A stretch of 64,000 bases of DNA from Notospermus geniculatus (lineage: Eukaryota > Nemertea > Pilidiophora > Heteronemertea > Lineidae): the NCBI GenBank assembly GCA_002633025.1, contig NMRB01001088.1, positions 134,209-198,208 of the forward strand, read 5' to 3'. The position numbers and the translations under genes are program-made. The notes below the pieces were generated by a model. The model was not told the origin of the DNA and did not search any database. It saw only the letters and a list, made by a program, of their open reading frames with translations. Shown piece after piece: positions 47,626 through 58,720 of the stretch; the stretch's first letter is position 1, and the number at the start of each line of letters is the position of its first letter.

Positions 47626-48320
47626 TAATATTTTTTTTCACGATCTTACGAATTCTATGCTTTTATGATAATTCAGTAATTAATGGTTGGTCAACGTTTC
47701 TATTTATCGACGTTTATAATATCACTGCATACTTGTGACCACCGAACCATTTTAAAAGGGATTCATCTTTCAGGTCCCGATTATTTATTGACTTATCATG
47801 TGATGTTCTTGTATGAAAAACATCTATTTCCGTCACGAAGCAGCAATAACACGCACCGACAAAGTGTCTTTTGGAAGTACATTTCAGAGATTATTCGCCC
47901 TCCAAATTACGGTAAATTATAGGTACGGTTCACAGGATTAAACCAATTCACTCCGTATCTCATGAAGAAGAATTACATTAAAATAATGACTAATTATTCT
48001 TTTAAACCTCTGTGAAAAATCTTTAATGTAGACCTACGAATACACATGTACAAGAAATGATATGCCTACAGGCACAAGTAGTATTGCAGTGGAAACATCA
48101 GCACCTGTCATCAGTGAGATTCCGAGTTCCAATCGTATTCTTGATGCAATCTGAACGTCAGAGAACGATTCGTACCAGCATCGTATCTCTGATGTATATC
48201 GGACAGCCCCATATTGCTCCGGGATCTACTTCCTCGGTCATGCTCAACAAGACTGTTCAAATCTATCGATCTGAATGATCTAGCCTAAGTTACCAATTAG
48301 GCATTGTGAGTGATACATAG
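47626..48320. other. Non-coding stretch, no gene identified
   Basis: AT-rich spacer between the TIR element and the large inverted repeat. Only small open frames are present. Confidence 0.4.
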
Positions 48321-49503
48321 AATGAAATGGTCCATGGACCATGTGCTCACTCGTTTGGACATAACAGTGTAATGACAGAGAGAGGTACATGTCAGTCATG
48401 AGCAATATGGGTCAGGTCATTCCCAAGTTGCAGGACTTAATGATTGTTGGGTTATGCCACCTGGCGGCCATATTGGATGTCCGATCGGGCCAAAACTTCC
48501 CAGGCACATAAAGGTCATCTAGGGGGAGCCACATAGCACATTTGAGCGCTCTGACTGGGTCAAGTCGTTCCTGAGTTATAGCACATTTCATGATTTTCGG
48601 GTTACTCCACCTGGCGGCCATATTGGAAGTTTAATCAGGCCGAAATTTGACGTGCTTGTAAAGGTCACCTAGAGAGAGGTAAATATCAAGTTTGAGCAAT
48701 CTGGGCCAAGCCGTATTCCTGAGTTATTGCATAGGCCACCTGGTGGCCATATTGGATGTCCGATTGGGCCAAAACTTCACATGCACATAAACGTCATCTA
48801 GAGGGAGCGACATAGCACATTTGATTGCTCTGGGTCAAGTCGTTCCTGAGTTACAGCACATTTGATGATTTTCGGGTTACGCCACCTGGCGGCCATATTA
48901 GAAGTTTAATCAGGCCGAAATTTGACGTGCTTGTAAAGGTCACCAAGAGAGAGGTAAATATCAAGTTCGAGAATTCTGGGTCAAGCCGTTCCTGAGTTAG
49001 CACTTGGTCGATTTTCAGGTTACGCCACCTGGCGGCCATATTGGATGTCCGATCGGACCGAAACTCGGTAGTTTTGAAGGTACCCCTCCAATACATGTTT
49101 ATGCAAGATATGAAGATGCTCGGTGAAATAATGAGGACCTGTGGCAGGTTCGTCACTTTTGTAGAACTTTGACCTCTGTGACCTTGAAAAGTAGGTCAAA
49201 TCAAAAACCCGTTATATATGTTATGTTCCTAATTAGATACACCTATGATAAAAATTTGGAGACGATCCAGTCATTAGTTCAGGAGTTATTGCACTTTTTG
49301 TGTTTTTGGTTTTGGCCACCTGGAGGCCAAGCCAAGAATCGAATCGGACCGAAACTTGGTGTCATAGGTCATCTGACCTAGGGGTATATATGTATCAAGT
49401 TTCTGATCAATAGCTCCAGCGGTTGCGAAACGTGCCCTGCTAACTGACGACGACGACGAGGACGGACACTGCAGGATGGTAAAAGCTCACGAGTGAGCTA
49501 AAA
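48321..49503. repeat. Left arm of large inverted repeat (~1.18 kb)
   Basis: Begins AATGAAATGGTCCATGGACC and ends GCTCACGAGTGAGCTAAAA; the reverse complement recurs at 56847-57744. GCTCACTCGT and ACGAGTGAGC act as short inverted termini. Inside are about 140-150-bp sub-repeats, each with a CCACCTGGCGGCCATATT-like word (48461, 48607, 48737, 48882, 49024 and a variant near 49308) and AGGTCA words. This arm has more sub-repeats than the right one. From memory, similar GTCGTCGTCCGT...AACTTGGT repeats are widespread in marine invertebrate assemblies. Confidence 0.9.
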
Positions 49504-49602
49504 TGTTACCTTTACCTGATGAAGGGTTACTCACGCTATAGCAGCAGGTTGAACTTCTCAAGTGGTGAAGCGATGGCTGGTCGGCCATTTTTGTTTCGAC
49601 AT

Positions 49603-52600
49603 TTAGCGTGTTCGGAAAGCTTCCTCGGGGAAGCGGGAGAGCGTTCGGTAAGGTATTTGGAAGGCTGCCAAGGCTTCCTCGAGCCTGGCCGAAACCTCCG
49701 TAATACGACCTAATGGCCATTCTCCTCGAGTGGTTCCCGGATCAGCGACAATAACGACGTCCCCGACTTCCAGATTTTCGTTCGCTTCTTGCCATTTTCG
49801 TCTCTGCTGAAGAAGTGGCAACCACTCTTTCATCCATCGAGTCCAGAAATGTTTTAATAGATCCTGAACTCGTCGCCAACGCCTGCGTGGATCGAACTTC
49901 GTGTTATCCAAGACCTCTGGAGCGAACTGTCCACCACAAGACCCGTGCAGAAAATGATTTGGCGTTATTGGTGGCTCATCACGTGAATCTGCTGTCTGGT
50001 AAGTCAGAGGTCTGGAATTCATCAAGGATTCTGCACCAGTGAAGGCAGTACAGAGTTCTTCATCAGAAATGTCAGCATTCTGTAGAACAGCGTAGATGGC
50101 TCGCTTGGCACTCTTCACAAGGCTTTCATGAATCCCACCAAAATGAGGCGCCAATGGTGGGTTAAATGACCATTTTATGCCCTTCATCGCCGTTTCTCTC
50201 TCAATCTTCTCTTGGTCGAACTGTGCTATCAACTCTTTTAATTCTCGGTCCGCTCCTATGAAATTGCTTCCGTTGTCCGAGGTTATCTCAGTTGGTATTC
50301 CTCTTCTGTGCATGAAACGATTCAAGCTGTTCAAAAAGCTGTCCGTGTCCAGAGCATAGGACATTTCAAGATGGACAGCTCTGGATGCGTGGCATGTGAA
50401 AAGGCATAAATACCTCTTGTTCTGGACTCTTCCTCGCTTGAACTTTGTGGTAAATGGTCCCGCATAATCGACTGATGTGACAGCAAATGCTCGAATGGGT
50501 AGTGTGACTCTTGATTTTGGCAGTGGTGCCATCACTTGGCTTGCGACTCTGGCCTTCTTTATCTTGCAGAAACTACATTTTCTCTCACACTCTCTAACTT
50601 CTTCTCGGCCGCTGACAATCCAGTATCTCGCGGATAGTGCTGACAATGTCTGATTAGTACCGCTGATGTGCATACCTTGTCGATGATAGTGCTGCACAAT
50701 CAATCGTGTGACTGGATGGCCTCTAGGAAGTATGATGGGGTGCCTGGCATCGAACGATAGATTTTCAGCATACTTTAAGCGACCATCACATCTCATGATA
50801 GCGTCCTCGTCCAGTTTTGGTCTCAAACCTGCAATTCTACTGCCCTTTGGAAGCTCCCTTCCATGGTTCAACGCCTTGTATTCTTCTGCAAATGCGTCTT
50901 GCTGAGCGTAGGCAATCATCTGTAATTCTGCATTCTGAATTTCCTCTGCTGACAGCTCTCCTTTCCTACGCTCAGCGACTGCTGACTGACAGTTACGGAT
51001 GAACCGATAGACCCATGCTTGAATCCGAGTGAGTCTGCGCCAGTTTGAGTGTCTTGATGGGTCCAACCGTGTTTCTGTGATCTTCGCAGTGTTCGTCAAG
51101 TCCTCTTTGGCTATGGCTAAAAATCCGTAGGTTCCGACTTTCATCTCGTCTTCAACTGCTGGTCCCTTCTCTACAATGTACTTCGGCCATTCTGATGGCT
51201 CTTTTAACAGAAATCCCGGACCATTCCACCAGATCGTCTCTTGGGCTAGTTCTGACGCCTTCACACCTCTGGTTGGTAGATCGGCTGGATTGTCCTTCGT
51301 CGATATATAGTTCCATTGCTCTGGTTGGGTATGCGTCTGGATATCGCCCACTCTATTAGCAATGAAAGGTCGCATCTTCCGACTAGGACGCCTGATCCAC
51401 CAAAGAACGTTCTGGCTGTCACTCCAAAAAGTGACGTCTTCAATTGCCATCTCCAAAGCTGATGTGACCGACTGTGCTAGATGAAGATTGAGTACTGCCG
51501 CCATCATTTCGAGACGTGGTATGCTGACGGAAGTAAGAGGAGCGACCTTCGTCTTCGAAGTAATTAATCTGCTTGCTACTGCTCCACTTTCATACGTACT
51601 GCGCGCGTATATGACTGCTGCATACGCGTCCTTGGACGCATCTCCGAATGCATGTAGCGTCATCTTGACCAACTTCTCCTGGAGTTGTAGACATCTCGGA
51701 ATTCGACCTGTAGCCAACTCAGGCAGTTCCCTCAGCCACATTCTGGCACTTTTTTCCAAATCACCTGGTAGTTCGTCGTCCCAATCCATGCCGCAAGACC
51801 AAATCTCTTGGAGTAGAATTTTCCCCCGGATTATATATGGCGCTGCCAGGCCTAGAGGATCGAATATTGTTGCAACCTTTCGCAGCATACTCCTCTTCGT
51901 CAATCTCATGTCCTCGTCGGGTGGTGCAAATTGAAATGCAAACTCATCTTCTTCTGAGCACCATAACAACCCCAATGTCTTCACGGAGGGTAGTTCACCT
52001 TCTTCAAGATTCATGTCTGCTGCTCTGTCGTTCTCTGGGATTACAGCAAGCACGTCGGCTGAGTTTGATAGCCACTTTCTAGCATGCATGGCTGCTCTTT
52101 CATTCAACGCTGATAATTCTGTGTACAGCTGAATCCCGTCCTTGACCTCAGCTACCGAATTTATGGTATCGTCCATATAAGTCGACTTGAGTATGGATTC
52201 CGCCGCCATTGGAAATTCCTCCTCGTGCTTGCATGCATTCTCCTGGGCTACCAGTTGAGCTAGGAAGGGTGACGAATTTACACCGAAGACCACTCGCTGA
52301 AATTCATAGACATCTGGTTCTCTGCTTTGATCTAGATCTCGCCAAAGGAATCTGAAATATGGCCTGTCAGCTGGGTTCAGCGCTATCTGTAGATACATTT
52401 CCTTGATGTCGCACACTATTGCTATCGGTTTCTTTCTGAATCGAAGGAGAATGTCAAACAGTTCTCGCTGGAGCTTGGGCCCTTGATAGATCATGTCGTT
52501 CAGGTTAACTCCGTCTGCCTTTGCCGAGGCATCGAATACCACTCGTGTCTTTGTCGTCGCCTTTTCTGGTCGAAGTATTGCGAAGTGGGGAAGATACCAA

Positions 52601-53313
52601 CAGTTTGTAGCTGTTGCTGGTTGTTCCACTCGTTTGATGTATCCTTTGTCCAGATACTGAGCAATGACATCTTGATAACTCTTTCCAATTTCCGGATTCT
52701 TCATCAGCTTTCTTTCCGTACTGAGCAATCGCTTTTCGGCCATCTCTCTGCTGGAAGGCAAGGATTGTGGGCGCCCTCCCTTCCAAGGAATATCGACTTG
52801 ATATCTCCCGTTGACTCGATTTATCGACTGTTTCGTCTCATCAATAACTCTCTTGTCTTGGGCACTCATGGCAACCTCGGCCCCTGTGACATTCTCGACT
52901 TCCCAAAAACGTTTTAGTATGCTGTTAATCTCACTGTTGACATGACACAGAAAGGAATGTCCAAAGTTTGTTACATCTCTACAAGTCTGCTCCACTGATA
53001 CACTGCCGATACAGGTCCATCCCAACATGGTGAGACGTGCAATAGGTTGTCCAGGTAAACCTACGACTTCTTTCCGACTCTGATGCACCACAGGATAGTC
53101 AGCTCCAAGGAGTAGGTCCACATCACGAGGGTAACTCAACTCTGGAAACTTGATTTTCTGCAAGTGACTGAAACTCTTTCCATGCTCATTCCAATCCTCA
53201 GCTTTCAAACTGCCTGTTACATTATCTACTGTCCGTGCGTTGACTCTCATGCTCCATCTTCCATCTAAACTCTCAAGCCCAAATTCCACTGGCATCGTTT
53301 CAAATGTTCTCAC
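49603..53313 (-). mobile_element. pol: BEL/Pao retrotransposon pol gene, 5' end lost in gap
   Basis: A continuous 1236-codon frame encodes the retroelement polyprotein. In order: the tail of the retropepsin-like domain (LLLGADYP, about 68-74); reverse transcriptase with DIKEMYLQIAL (Asp302) and the active-site YMDD (379-382); RNase H with FGDAS (Asp558), PRLEMMAA (Glu602) and WSDSQ (Asp632); an HHCC zinc site (His877, His882, Cys913, Cys916); and an integrase core with Asp949, Asp1013 and Glu1063. All catalytic residues from RT onward are present. The frame runs into the N gap, so gag and the protease aspartate are missing. Beyond the gap no gag-like frame or LTR is seen. The annotated end (EEAFRTR) looks wrong for the family; another frame ends with SPLEKFNLLL at 49536, so a frameshift lies near codon 1206. 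Confidence 0.96.
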
Positions 53314-53731
53314 NNNNNNNNNNNNNNNNNNNNNNNNNNNNNNNNNNNNNNNNNNNNNNNNNNNNNNNNNNNNNNNNNNNNNNNNNNNNNNNNNNNNNNN
53401 NNNNNNNNNNNNNNNNNNNNNNNNNNNNNNNNNNNNNNNNNNNNNNNNNNNNNNNNNNNNNNNNNNNNNNNNNNNNNNNNNNNNNNNNNNNNNNNNNNNN
53501 NNNNNNNNNNNNNNNNNNNNNNNNNNNNNNNNNNNNNNNNNNNNNNNNNNNNNNNNNNNNNNNNNNNNNNNNNNNNNNNNNNNNNNNNNNNNNNNNNNNN
53601 NNNNNNNNNNNNNNNNNNNNNNNNNNNNNNNNNNNNNNNNNNNNNNNNNNNNNNNNNNNNNNNNNNNNNNNNNNNNNNNNNNNNNNNNNNNNNNNNNNNN
53701 NNNNNNNNNNNNNNNNNNNNNNNNNNNNNNN
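53314..53731. other. Assembly gap, 418 N
   Basis: An unbroken run of N interrupts the BEL/Pao pol gene. Its true length is unknown, and it could conceal gag, a 5' LTR or a join between non-adjacent sequences, since coding sequence stands on one side and an unrelated tandem repeat on the other. Confidence 1.
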
Positions 53732-53794
53732 GACAGGATGTGGTAAAATTCTCAGCCTCATGTGTCCGGGTGATTGAGATATCATGAGATTTTG

Positions 53795-54075
53795 ATATTT
53801 TCAAACTTGATAATTTGCAATATCTCTGCCCGTGGTTGAGGTAGAGACATGATATCACCCATACTTAGGTTATTGAGCATGCCCATTTTGATTATGTAAT
53901 GACCTTGATGATCAGGTCAAGGTCAAACTTGATAATTTGGAATGTCTCTGTCTGTGGTAGCAGTAGAGGTTTGATAACACCCATATTTAGGTTATTTAGG
54001 ATGCCAATTTCGATTATGTAATAACCCTGATGATCATAGGTCAAGGTCAAGGTCAGAGGTCAAGGTCAAACTTCC
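53795..54075. repeat. Tandem repeat, ~130-bp unit, two copies
   Basis: TCAAACTTGATAATTTG recurs at about 53800 and 53929, each followed by ATCTCTG, GATATCACCCATA/GATAACACCCATA, TTAGGTTATT and GATTATGTAAT words. The second unit ends in a cluster of AGGTCA half-sites (54036-54070). The AGGTCA content links it loosely to the large inverted repeats. Confidence 0.8.
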
Positions 54076-54700
54076 CAAAGAACTGATAAACAATGAAACT
54101 CAATGAACAGAAAGTGGATAGTAAAACTTATAGTACAGCAGAGACCCCTATTATCGAGAGGTTGAAGTATATTCTGGATAGCCCCATTTAACTGAATTAC
54201 ACCTAAAAATCGATATTGTCAGCTGAGCGTATCGCCCATAGGCGACTTGTTAGGAAAGTACTTTCCATTAAATTAGTATAAACTATTTAATGCCAAAAAA
54301 GGCTCGATTTACAGTTTTTGAAATATTTCATATTCCCGACCAACTATCCAAAAAAGGCGATCGTGTTGCCCTAGAATGCATACATGTATGGCAATAACAT
54401 CCAAAAGAAATTTTTCAAATATATGTGTCCAAAAAAGAGAAAACTTGTTTGGGAAATTTGAAAATTTCCATACCGCTGGCAAGTTACTTCTTTGTTATGT
54501 AGATTTGCATTATTCCCGCCCTTTGAGTAAACTCTGTTCGGCCACTTGTGACCAAAGCACCAGTGACAGAGCTGAACAATACCGGCAGTGGACACAAAAG
54601 ATTTAGGGTCGGCACGTACACTGAAGATTGGTTTTCGAAAACAGTATACCAGGGTGAGCGGATTTAATCTCATAATGTGAATGACTGGTCGCACAAAGGC
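54076..54700. other. Non-coding spacer in the transposon nest
   Basis: AT-rich, with no open frame of note beyond short ones. Nothing recognisable was found. Confidence 0.4.
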
Positions 54701-55320
54701 CAGTTCCCTAGCCCCCAGCCTTAAGACTCGCTTAATGTTTCGTTTATCCGGAACGTGGTACGGTACTTCAGTTGTCAATTGGGGCATGAAATCTTTGGAT
54801 CGGAAGTTGTCTTTTATCATTAATAGGTGGCAGCACTATTTTTCTCAATATTTTCCGTGTCTTTTCAAAATCGTTCAGGTATTTATCCGACAATTACACT
54901 TTAAATATTACGTACTTTTCGACAAGCTTGATTATTAGCAATACTGAGAATTATTAACGTTTATAGGCCCTAGACCTCTAATTCTGAACAAAAACGGGTA
55001 GGCCTATTTGAGACTGAGTTCCTGTCCTAGTTTATTTGTAAAAAGTCTGAAAATAATGCTCAGTATTGCTGTAATAATATCATCATCCTTATGAAGCTTG
55101 TCGAAAAGGACGTATATTTAAAGTGTAATTGTCGAATAAATACCTGAAGGATTTTGAAAAGGCACGGCAGATATTGAGAAAAATAGTGCTGCCACCTATT
55201 AATGATAAAAGACAACTCCCGATTCAAAGATTTCATGCCCCAATTGCCGACAGACGTAGTACTTACCACGTTCCGGATAAACGAAACATCGAGCGAGTCT
55301 TAATTCGGGAACCATTAGGG
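54701..55320. repeat. Palindromic element, ~250-bp arms
   Basis: Left arm about 54701-54948 and right arm about 55059-55320 are reverse complements at roughly 90% identity (shared words include GACTCGC, GTTTCGTTTATCCGGAACGT and ATAGGTGGCAGCACTATTTT), around a spacer of about 110 bp. It could be a foldback transposon or two inverted insertions of one element. Confidence 0.88.
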
Positions 55321-55488
55321 ACACACACCGCATGAGCTACTGCAAAATCTTGTCCGCAGTCAGGTGTACTTCACTGCGGACAGGAATTAGGTCATCCAGG
55401 TGTGCTGTGTGTATTTATATATCGTGGTATGCAGGGCTGGCCTAATACATTAGTTTCACAGTAGCTCACGCGGACTGTGCCCCTTATG
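55317..55488. mobile_element. Small TIR element (~170 bp) next to the palindrome
   Basis: GGGACACACACCGCATGAGC at the left faces the near-complement of GCTCACGCGGACTGTGCCCC at the right, and a second internal hairpin (TTGTCCGCAGT against ACTGCGGACAG) lies at 55350-55382. TTA stands on both sides, which would suit a PIF/Harbinger-type 3-bp duplication. It touches or overlaps the right arm of the palindrome. Confidence 0.7.
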
Positions 55489-55601
55489 ACGTTGCGTATT
55501 TCAGGAACGGCAAACGTTCCGCAATTCAGACTTCGCAACCCGGATGTTCCGTTTTTTGGGAACTTCCCGAACTGAACCTGACATTGTTGTTGAATGAATG
55601 A

Positions 55602-55735
55602 CCTAGGCCTACATGTACATGTAGGCTGCTATATGCTAGGCCTAGCCTATAAGGCCTAGAGCAGAGGCTAGCTCTAGTCTAGGCCAAGGCGTAGGCTAGG
55701 CCGAATGTAGGCCTAGGCCTAGGTAAAAAAGGTAC
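55602..55735. repeat. AGGCCTA-palindrome cluster
   Basis: TAGGCCTA, CTAGGCCTAGCC and TAGGCCTAGGCCTAGGT words follow one another, mixed with TACATGTACATGTA. It is a dense patch of the short palindromes found scattered throughout the window. Confidence 0.75.
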
Positions 55736-55750
55736 AGGTAAAAAAGATGT

Positions 55751-56598
55751 CAGTTCGGCAAAACCAGCAAATTCGGCAACGTTGCTATTAATATGGCAAC
55801 CTTGCATTGTCATAATCCGCAACGTTGCTGATTTTGGCAGCGGTAACGTTGCCAAAATCGGCAACCTTCAATTGAATGTCGCATCGGATTGAGCACAAGT
55901 GTATCGGAAGTTAAGTTTCCAGTTCATAGGTGGCAGCACCAGTCGGCGCTAAAAATCAACCACGGAAATGCGAGTCTCAGCCACGGATTTTCGAAAAATT
56001 TTCGATTTTTGGGTTGATTTGCCCAGGGTCATGCAGGGCTCGAATTTAAAATTTTTGGGGGCACTGCCATTTTGGCCTCGGGTAATGATGAATTCAAGGA
56101 AGATTTTCAGGGGCACCAAGGCCGCGACACATTTTTTGGGGTGGGCACCCAAGGCCATGGCTATGGTGGCTGTGGTAAAATTCGAGCCCTGGTCATGCAG
56201 CATACATGTACTTCACCCCATCCCTTACCATAAAAGAGCAATAAATGAATTCCCATTTCCAACACATTTCAATGCTGTTTAATGCCTACAGAGCACTGAA
56301 TGCGACTTGTGAGCTACTTAAGCGAATCGATAGCGGATTTTGTTTACATTTGGCTGGTGTTTGTAAACACAAAATTCAGCCAATCAAAATGCACGAAAAT
56401 TTCTTTGTTGACATTCTGGAGAAGTTTGTTTACATTTTTTCTTGAAAATTCGTCCCCTTTCAAATTCTATTTCTAAATCAAATTTTTTCGCTTTCGATTC
56501 GCTTTAACGGTTCGGGGCTGGCTCACTGAAAGTTGCCGAATTCAGCAACGATTGCCAAATTCGGCAACGTTGCCGAATTTGCTGGTTTTGCCGAACTG
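55751..56598. mobile_element. TIR element with GGCAACGTTGCC subterminal repeats (848 bp)
   Basis: CAGTTCGGCAAAACCAGCAA starts a perfect 35-bp terminal inverted repeat, with its complement ending at 56598. Next to the ends, GCAACGTTGC and related words recur (55780-55870, 56520-56575), as in transposase-binding subterminal arrays. ATGT stands on both sides, a possible 4-bp duplication. The interior has no long frame and contains the MITE at 56035-56190. Confidence 0.88.
56035..56190. mobile_element. hAT-type MITE (156 bp), nested
   Basis: The terminal repeats AGGGCTCGAATTT (left) and AAATTCGAGCCCT (right) are flanked by a perfect 8-bp direct repeat, GGTCATGC (56027-56034 and 56191-56198). An 8-bp target duplication with an AGGG start is the signature of hAT elements. 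It sits inside the 55751-56598 element and is therefore younger than it. Confidence 0.88.
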
Positions 56599-56846
56599 AT
56601 GTGATCGAAGAGAATCACTGCGCAATCTTCTTCTGATGTGCAGCTTTGATAGTATACTAATAGCTATCGCTTGTTTAGTACTAGTATTTCATTCTCGGTG
56701 GTTGAAAATGTAATGGTAAAATGCAAACAAGGTTCCAATTCACGGAATCGATCTATAGGCCTATAGCACGTGACACAAAATTATCACTGAAGTTTACATG
56801 TTTGGCAGATTTTTTACGCGGCCTTGTCATGATGAAATGCATAGAT

Positions 56847-57744
56847 TTTTAGCTCACTCGTGAGCTTTTATCGTCCTGTGGCGTCCTTCGTCGTCCGTGG
56901 TCCGTCGTCGTCCGTTAGCAGGGCACCTTTTGTAACCGCTGGAGCTATTGATCTGAAACTTGGTACATATATACCCCTAGGTCAGATGACCTATGACACC
57001 AAGTTTCGGTCTGATTCGATTCTTGGCTTGGCCTCCAGGTGGCCAAAACCAAAAACACAAAAAGTGCAATAACTCCTGAACTAATGACTGGATCGTCTCC
57101 AAATTTTTATCATAGGTGTATCTAATTAGGATACATAACATATATAACGGGTTTTTGATTTGACCTACTTTTCAAGGTCACAGAGGTCAAAGTTCGACAA
57201 AAGTGACGAACCTGCCACAGATCTTCATTATTTCACCGAGCATCTTCATATCTTGCATAAACATGTATTAGAGGGGTACCTTCAAAACTACCGAGTTTCG
57301 GCCCGATCGGACATCCAATATGGCCGCCAGGTGGCGTAACCTGAAAATCGACCAAGTGCTATAACTCAGGAACGGCTTGACCCAGAGTTCTCGAACTTGA
57401 TATTTACCTCCCTCTAGGTGACCTTTACAAGCACGTCAAATTTCGGCCTGATTAAACTTCCAATATGGCCGCCAGGTGGCGTAACCTGAAAATCATCAAA
57501 TGTGCTATAACTCAGGAACGACTTGACCCAGAGCGCTCAAATGTGCTATGTGGCTCCCTCTAGATGACCTTTATGTGCATGTGAAGTTTTGGCCCGATCG
57601 GACATCCAATATGGCCGCCAGGCGGGATAACACAAGAATCATTGAAGGCGTGCAACTTGGGAATGACTTGACCCAGATTGCTCATAACTGACATGTTCTG
57701 TCATTACATTGTATGTCCAAACGAGTGAGCACATGGTCCATGGA
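56847..57744. repeat. Right arm of large inverted repeat (~0.9 kb)
   Basis: Reverse complement of the 48321-49503 arm, starting TTTTAGCTCACTCGTGAGC and ending GGTCCATGGACCATTTCATT. It carries CCAATATGGCCGCCAGGTGG-type words near 57313, 57460 and 57606, and a variant near 57042. It is shorter than the left arm because it has fewer sub-repeats. The arms enclose about 7.3 kb. Confidence 0.9.
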
Positions 57745-57966
57745 CCATTTCATTTCTTCACTTGACATGTCAACGGCGGAATTGCTCACACGTTCATGAT
57801 CCTGAATAAACATAGCATCTGAATAGCATGGTATTTCATAGCATGGACAATGATGGAGGCGCCCATGTTAAATGACGTCATTCCTATAGATGCGAAAAGA
57901 AGTACGGGGCACTGATGTTTGAAGGCATAGTCACTAAGGTGAAACCGTGTGACCTCTGCATAGGAG

Positions 57967-58711
57967 GGTAGTATGTAAACATTGAAACGTTTCAAAAGAA
58001 ACTGGCAAAATGAATCGATCCAAAAAACATGCTAAATACTGAAGTTGCATTGCAGAAATGGTGTAATTTTGTTATTTCCAGTTCATTTTTGGCACTTTCA
58101 TGGCATAGCATTAAAATATCTCAAAACACCCGTCTCCCGTTCAAAACACACATGTCATGCATGTTGTTATTGTTTACATTTCCCATTCATTCAAAGTTCA
58201 AGGTCTCTGATCCCAAATATGGAAGTCATCGGTTCAGAAATTCTCTATGCGATTATTAATACCTTTTATCATGTCACTTGCCATGGTTATTTTCTGTGAG
58301 GAATTTGTGTGAGGCCTCAAAACGTCTTCAAAATATATCGTTTTTGATATTGGGCAAAGTTTGTAACACAATGTGCAATGCGAGTTGTGAATAGATAATA
58401 AGCCATGAGCATTCCAACCAATTAGCGTACTCCGATCATTCCATTGTGAGGGGTGCGAGGTTGGCGAGAGGAAAATGTGACATCGTTCCCGCAGTGTAGC
58501 CTAAATCTGGCTAAGAAATCGCAGAAAAAGCTAAAATGATGATAAAAATCATGAAGGTATCGGGGTAATCTAACATTCCTCTATTCATACAATGTAAAAT
58601 AATATCTAGGTATTTGGTATTTTTATTATGATTTTTCGTATTTTTAAAATCTTTTTGGGTCGTTTCATTTGGCTTGTTTCTTTTGAAACGTTTCAATGTT
58701 TACATACTACC
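57967..58711. mobile_element. Mutator-like non-autonomous element (745 bp) with 9-bp TSD
   Basis: The terminal inverted repeats begin GGTAGTATGTAAACATTG and match perfectly for 36 bp, with weaker similarity beyond. They contain the palindrome TTGAAACGTTTCAA. A perfect 9-bp direct repeat, GCATAGGAG, flanks the element (57958-57966 and 58712-58720). A 9-bp duplication with long TIRs points to the Mutator/MULE superfamily. There is no transposase frame inside. Confidence 0.9.
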
Positions 58712-58720
58712 GCATAGGAG

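Noticed and set aside
49815-52917. Plus-strand frames opposite the BEL/Pao gene
   Set aside because: Antisense shadows of a strongly supported coding frame.
53240-53858. Open frames running through the N gap
   Set aside because: They exist only because N codons are not stops; they carry no information.
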